Source: Rhodospirillales bacterium (GTDB lineage Bacteria; Pseudomonadota; Alphaproteobacteria; Rhodospirillales; UBA2165). From it: a stretch of 64,000 nucleotides of DNA. Shown here in pieces: positions 60,383 through 64,000 of the stretch (the stretch's first letter is position 1; every line of letters begins with the position of its first letter). The notes beneath the pieces were generated by a model. That model was given only the letters and a program-made list of their open reading frames with translations, was not told the DNA's origin and made no database searches. The position numbers and the translations under genes were made by a program. The stretch lies in NCBI GenBank assembly GCA_012960465.1, contig DUBF01000148.1, forward strand, positions 18,032 through 82,031. The letters run 5' to 3'.

Positions 60383-61789
60383 ATGGAATGGTACTGGATT
60401 TTATTCTTATTGCTTGGTTCTATACTTTTTCTCATGTTCGTTGGGGTGCCCATAGGGATTGCCTTCATATTTGTGAATTCAGTAGCGGCATTTTTTCTTT
60501 ACGGAAGATTTGGAAGTTTTGACGCTAATGTATCAGCTAGCATTGGCCAGCTTACGGATAACGCATTTGCTAATATGGCAATCTTTGCGATTGTCCCGAT
60601 ACCGATGTTTTTATTAATGGGGGAGCTTTTTTTTCATTCAGGACTCGCAAAGAGAATGTTTGATGCAATTGAAAATCTGATGGGAAGTATCCCCGCGCGT
60701 CTTTCTTATGTGACTGTAGCTGGCGGAACCGCTTTTGCCACACTTTCTGGATCATCGATGGGTTCAACGGCTCTTCTTGGCACCTTAATGGTGCCTGAAA
60801 TGGAAGAGCGGGGCTATGACAAGAGTATGTCGATTGGTCCAATACTTGGCACTGGCGGATTGGCTATGTTAATTCCACCATCTGCCCTGGCGGTTTTGCT
60901 TGGAACTTTGGCAGAACTAGATATTGGTAAGTTATTAATAGCAGGTGTTTTGCCAGGTTTAATTTTAGCCACTATGTACGCAATACTCATATATGTGAGG
61001 GTCACATTAAAACCATCCTTGGCGCCCTCTTATGAAGTGAAACGAATTCCTTGGTCAACAAGAATAAAGTATTTTCTGGTTGATGTGGTTCCGATGGTTT
61101 CAATTATTTTTCTCGTAATTTTATTAATAATGTTTGGGATTGCTACCCCATCGGAATCGGCAGCATACGGATCCCTGAGTGTAGTTATTTTATCGTTTAT
61201 TTATTTACTTATTATTCCTTTGCTCCAAGGAGATCTTGATAAAGTCAAAATATTCTGGCCAAATTTCCAGGTAGCCATGTGGAAGTCAATGTGGGGGGCA
61301 AGTAGAGTAACGATAATTGCATTAATGATCCTCTTCGGGTCCAGCTTGTTTTCAAATGTTCTCGCCGGTTCTGGTGCTAGCGTTAAGCTGATTGAATGGG
61401 TTACGAGTTTTGAAATTTCTGGACTTGGTATGTTAATGGCGATGTTTGTCATTCTATTATTTTTAGGGATGTTTATGGATCAGTTAGCGATGATGTTGCT
61501 TACTGTTCCTATTTTTTTCCCTATTATGGCTGGTTTTGATCTAGGAATGGGCCCTGAAAAGCAAGTGATATGGTTTGCTGTGATAATGTTGTTAGCGATG
61601 GAAATAAGTTTTACGACGCCACCTTTTGGTCTCCTGTTATTTGTTATGCAGGGCGTCGCGCCGTCTGGTACTAGGTTCGTTGAGATTTGTTTAGCCGCTG
61701 TTCCATTTATGCTGTGTGCCATGGCTTTAGTAGTGTTAATTATCATTTTCCCAAGTATTACAACTTGGTTGCCATTTTTGACTAAATGA
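60383..61789 (+). CDS. TRAP transporter large permease (DctM family)
   Basis: ASFATLSGSS-type motif (AFATLSGSSMGSTALLGTLMVPEMEERGYDKSMSIGPILGTGGLAMLIPPS). Confidence 0.95.
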   Translation: MEWYWILFLLLGSILFLMFVGVPIGIAFIFVNSVAAFFLYGRFGSFDANVSASIGQLTDNAFANMAIFAIVPIPMFLLMGELFFHSGLAKRMFDAIENLMGSIPARLSYVTVAGGTAFATLSGSSMGSTALLGTLMVPEMEERGYDKSMSIGPILGTGGLAMLIPPSALAVLLGTLAELDIGKLLIAGVLPGLILATMYAILIYVRVTLKPSLAPSYEVKRIPWSTRIKYFLVDVVPMVSIIFLVILLIMFGIATPSESAAYGSLSVVILSFIYLLIIPLLQGDLDKVKIFWPNFQVAMWKSMWGASRVTIIALMILFGSSLFSNVLAGSGASVKLIEWVTSFEISGLGMLMAMFVILLFLGMFMDQLAMMLLTVPIFFPIMAGFDLGMGPEKQVIWFAVIMLLAMEISFTTPPFGLLLFVMQGVAPSGTRFVEICLAAVPFMLCAMALVVLIIIFPSITTWLPFLTK

Positions 61790-61813
61790 TCCTTACCTCG
61801 TTATGTAACGTAT

Positions 61814-61831
61814 TTTATTCGGACGAATAAA
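61814..61831. repeat. AT-rich perfect palindrome between convergent genes, possible weak bidirectional terminator
   Basis: TTTATTCG-ga-CGAATAAA between the dctM stop and the ligase stop. Confidence 0.4.
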
Positions 61832-63388
61832 TTACTTAATGGTCAGTCTTTGTTCGAGAATATGCCGCTGGATTTTACCTGAAGTACTCCGAGGTATTTC
61901 ATCATTCTTCAAAAAATGTACCTCTTTAGGTAATTTATACTTAGCAATTCGGTCGCGACATAGATCAATTATATCGATGCTTTTTATTTTATCTGAATTA
62001 CTGGCGACAAAAGCTACAGGGACCTCTCCCCAACGTTCATCAGGTTTACGGACTACAGCTACATCAATAATTCTATCATCTACCATTATATGCTGTTCTA
62101 TTTCTGCAGGATAAATATTTTCACCACCTGATTTGATCATATATTTAACTCTATCGACAAAATCGAGCAGTCCTTCAGGCGTTCGTCTAAACACATCTCC
62201 CATATGAAACCAGCCATTACGAAAGGCTTCCGCATTCGCCTCCTCGTTCGCCCAATAACCTGAAAATAAACTAGGTCCTCTAATGGCTAGTTCACCGGGC
62301 TCGCCATCTTTAACGTCATTGTCATTTGGATCCACCAAACGAATTTCACAAAAGTTATTTTGTTTTTTTGACAAAACCTCAGGAGCAATACCAATCGGTA
62401 TCAGATTGCCAGAAGCTGGGGGGTTGCCTGTTTCGGTTGAGCCAAACGTATTAAAGTAAGGTGCATCCAATAATATGGTAATTTCTTTTAACATCGATCT
62501 TGGGACTAAATCTGCCATGGCTCCTATTAAACCAATAGGTTTTGGCTTGGCATTTGATAATTTTAACTGATTGATAAAGTCCTCAATCATACCCGGTACG
62601 ACTGTCAGGTAATGCACCGGATACATTTCAATAGATCTGATTATTTCATCGGGCTGGTATCCATCAATAATAACGACTTGACCGCCACGTAAGAGGGTAG
62701 CAATGCTAAAATCGTTTGAGCCCATATGAAATAGTGGCGTCCAGGCAATGAAAGTGTCATTTTTGGGTGCTCTCGTTTCTTCAGCGAAAATCAAGGCTCT
62801 GGTTATAATCGCGCGGTGACTGATAAGGGCGCCTTTAGGCAGGCCCGTTGTTCCACTGGTAAATATTATTACTAATCCATTCTCGGCATCAACTAAGTCT
62901 GTTGGTTCTTCATTTGATGAGTTGCGAAGTAAATTCTCGTATTCAGTGTGGAATAAAATATTTTGTACTTCGCCACTGTTTGGCAATAATTCTTGGAATT
63001 CAATAGCGGAAAAAATTAATTTAGGTTGGGTTAGATCGAGACAATGTTTTACTTCTTCCCTGGCTAATCGCCAATTTAAACTAACTAGAATAGCACCTAT
63101 TTTTGCACATGCTAACTCCACCTCAAGAAATGCTGCACAGTTACGGGCTATTAACGCGATACGGTCTCCATGTTTTAGATTCTTATCTAATAAACCATTT
63201 GCTAATTGATTAACTCTATCATTCAATTCCCTGTATGTAATCCTACGATCATATTCAATAATCGCATTGTTATCTGGCGATTGATCAGCAATACCTTTGA
63301 AGAGCCTACCGATATTTGTCGCACTTGCCTGCAGGATCGTCTGAGATGGTTGGTAACTATTATTTGAGCTTGTCATATACCTGCTCAA
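61832..63388 (-). CDS. AMP-dependent acyl-CoA synthetase/ligase
   Basis: IIFTSGTTGLPKGALISHRA; NTFGSTETG; GELAIRGPSLFSGYW; VDRVKYMIKSGGENIYPAEIE. Met at 63376 possible. Confidence 0.93.
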   Translation of the reverse strand: MSRYMTSSNNSYQPSQTILQASATNIGRLFKGIADQSPDNNAIIEYDRRITYRELNDRVNQLANGLLDKNLKHGDRIALIARNCAAFLEVELACAKIGAILVSLNWRLAREEVKHCLDLTQPKLIFSAIEFQELLPNSGEVQNILFHTEYENLLRNSSNEEPTDLVDAENGLVIIFTSGTTGLPKGALISHRAIITRALIFAEETRAPKNDTFIAWTPLFHMGSNDFSIATLLRGGQVVIIDGYQPDEIIRSIEMYPVHYLTVVPGMIEDFINQLKLSNAKPKPIGLIGAMADLVPRSMLKEITILLDAPYFNTFGSTETGNPPASGNLIPIGIAPEVLSKKQNNFCEIRLVDPNDNDVKDGEPGELAIRGPSLFSGYWANEEANAEAFRNGWFHMGDVFRRTPEGLLDFVDRVKYMIKSGGENIYPAEIEQHIMVDDRIIDVAVVRKPDERWGEVPVAFVASNSDKIKSIDIIDLCRDRIAKYKLPKEVHFLKNDEIPRSTSGKIQRHILEQRLTIK

Positions 63389-63924
63389 GCCTTCTCCGTT
63401 AATGCCAGTACTCTAACGGGACTGCCTGAGCCTTGGCGTATTTTTAAAGGTGGTGTAATTATTACTGAGCCTTGAGGTGGTAATTTATCTAAATTAGTGA
63501 GCGCAGGGAGCCCAAACCGGCCGTTTCCATGCATTAGATGATGACAGGGCATCGGTACCGTGAAGTGGGCAGCTTGACCTGCGTCCGTACCGACCGCTTC
63601 ACATCCAAAGCCAACAACATCGCGTTGATCTATGAGCCAAGGTATTAAATTCTGATGTGGACCTGGCGTATGGGCGCCTTCTTCATCTAGATTCAGGTAT
63701 TCAGCTGGGTCTTTTTTAAGGGACCAATCGGTCCTCATGAGCAACCAAGAACGCGGGGGTATTTTACCGTTATTTTTTTCCCAAGTCTCAACATCTTTGG
63801 TGGTTAGAAGATAATCGGGGTCCTTGTTTGCTTCAGAACAGCAATCAATTACGCAGGCATGGCTGCGATCGCCCTCCTCACGTACACGCTAATACCGCTG
63901 TTCATCAAAAGAATTAGAAGTCAT
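63385..63924 (-). pseudogene. Cyclase family protein (kynurenine formamidase-like), apparently decayed: N-terminal half missing and in-frame TAG
   Basis: C-terminal half intact (ACVIDCCSEANKDPDYLLTTKDVETWEKNNGKIPPRSWLLMRTDW...TPGPHQNLIPWL); upstream MTSNSFDEQRY then TAG at 63891..63889; HxGTHxD metal motif absent. Confidence 0.7.
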
Positions 63925-64000
63925 ATTAGTTTTAACATGGAAAGATTGTTTGGTCTTTCGGTAACTCCTAACTCCTAACATCCTATATCTAACATCATAT

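Overview
The window is about 64 kb of AT-leaning, gene-dense bacterial chromosome. Gene content looks like an alphaproteobacterium, probably marine, but this is inference only. Four blocks are visible. (1) 1-6 kb: purine uptake and salvage (ABC permease tail, BMP-type binding protein, guanine deaminase, NCS2 permease) plus a UbiX-like/VOC dioxygenase pair. (2) 6.3-32.6 kb: a nearly complete cobalamin biosynthesis locus with a cobalamin riboswitch and cbtBA. It carries the cobalt-early set (CbiX, a CbiG-CobJ fusion, CbiD) together with a full-length CobN and no recognisable CobG, CobZ or CobF. It also contains an unexpected exostosin-like gene and two CobW-family GTPases. (3) 32.7-47.5 kb: housekeeping genes (TauE, Mrp, HflKC, HtrA/Deg, MiaA, IlvIHC, ArfB) and two small oxidoreductase/dioxygenase genes. 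(4) 47.5-63.9 kb: a catabolic island with a QueG/RdhA-like Fe-S protein, maleate-isomerase-like enzyme, FAD monooxygenase, aconitase-family hydratase subunits, ICL/PEP-mutase-family lyase, HyuB/HyuA, two tandem isochorismatase-fold hydrolases, a TRAP transporter, an acyl-CoA ligase and an apparently decayed cyclase-family gene. The best candidate for an undescribed system is block 4: I propose a pathway opening a cyclic imide or amide and passing a substituted maleate through hydration and aldol-type cleavage. I saw no tRNA, rRNA, CRISPR array or transposase. Family calls are from reading the translations; no searches were run.
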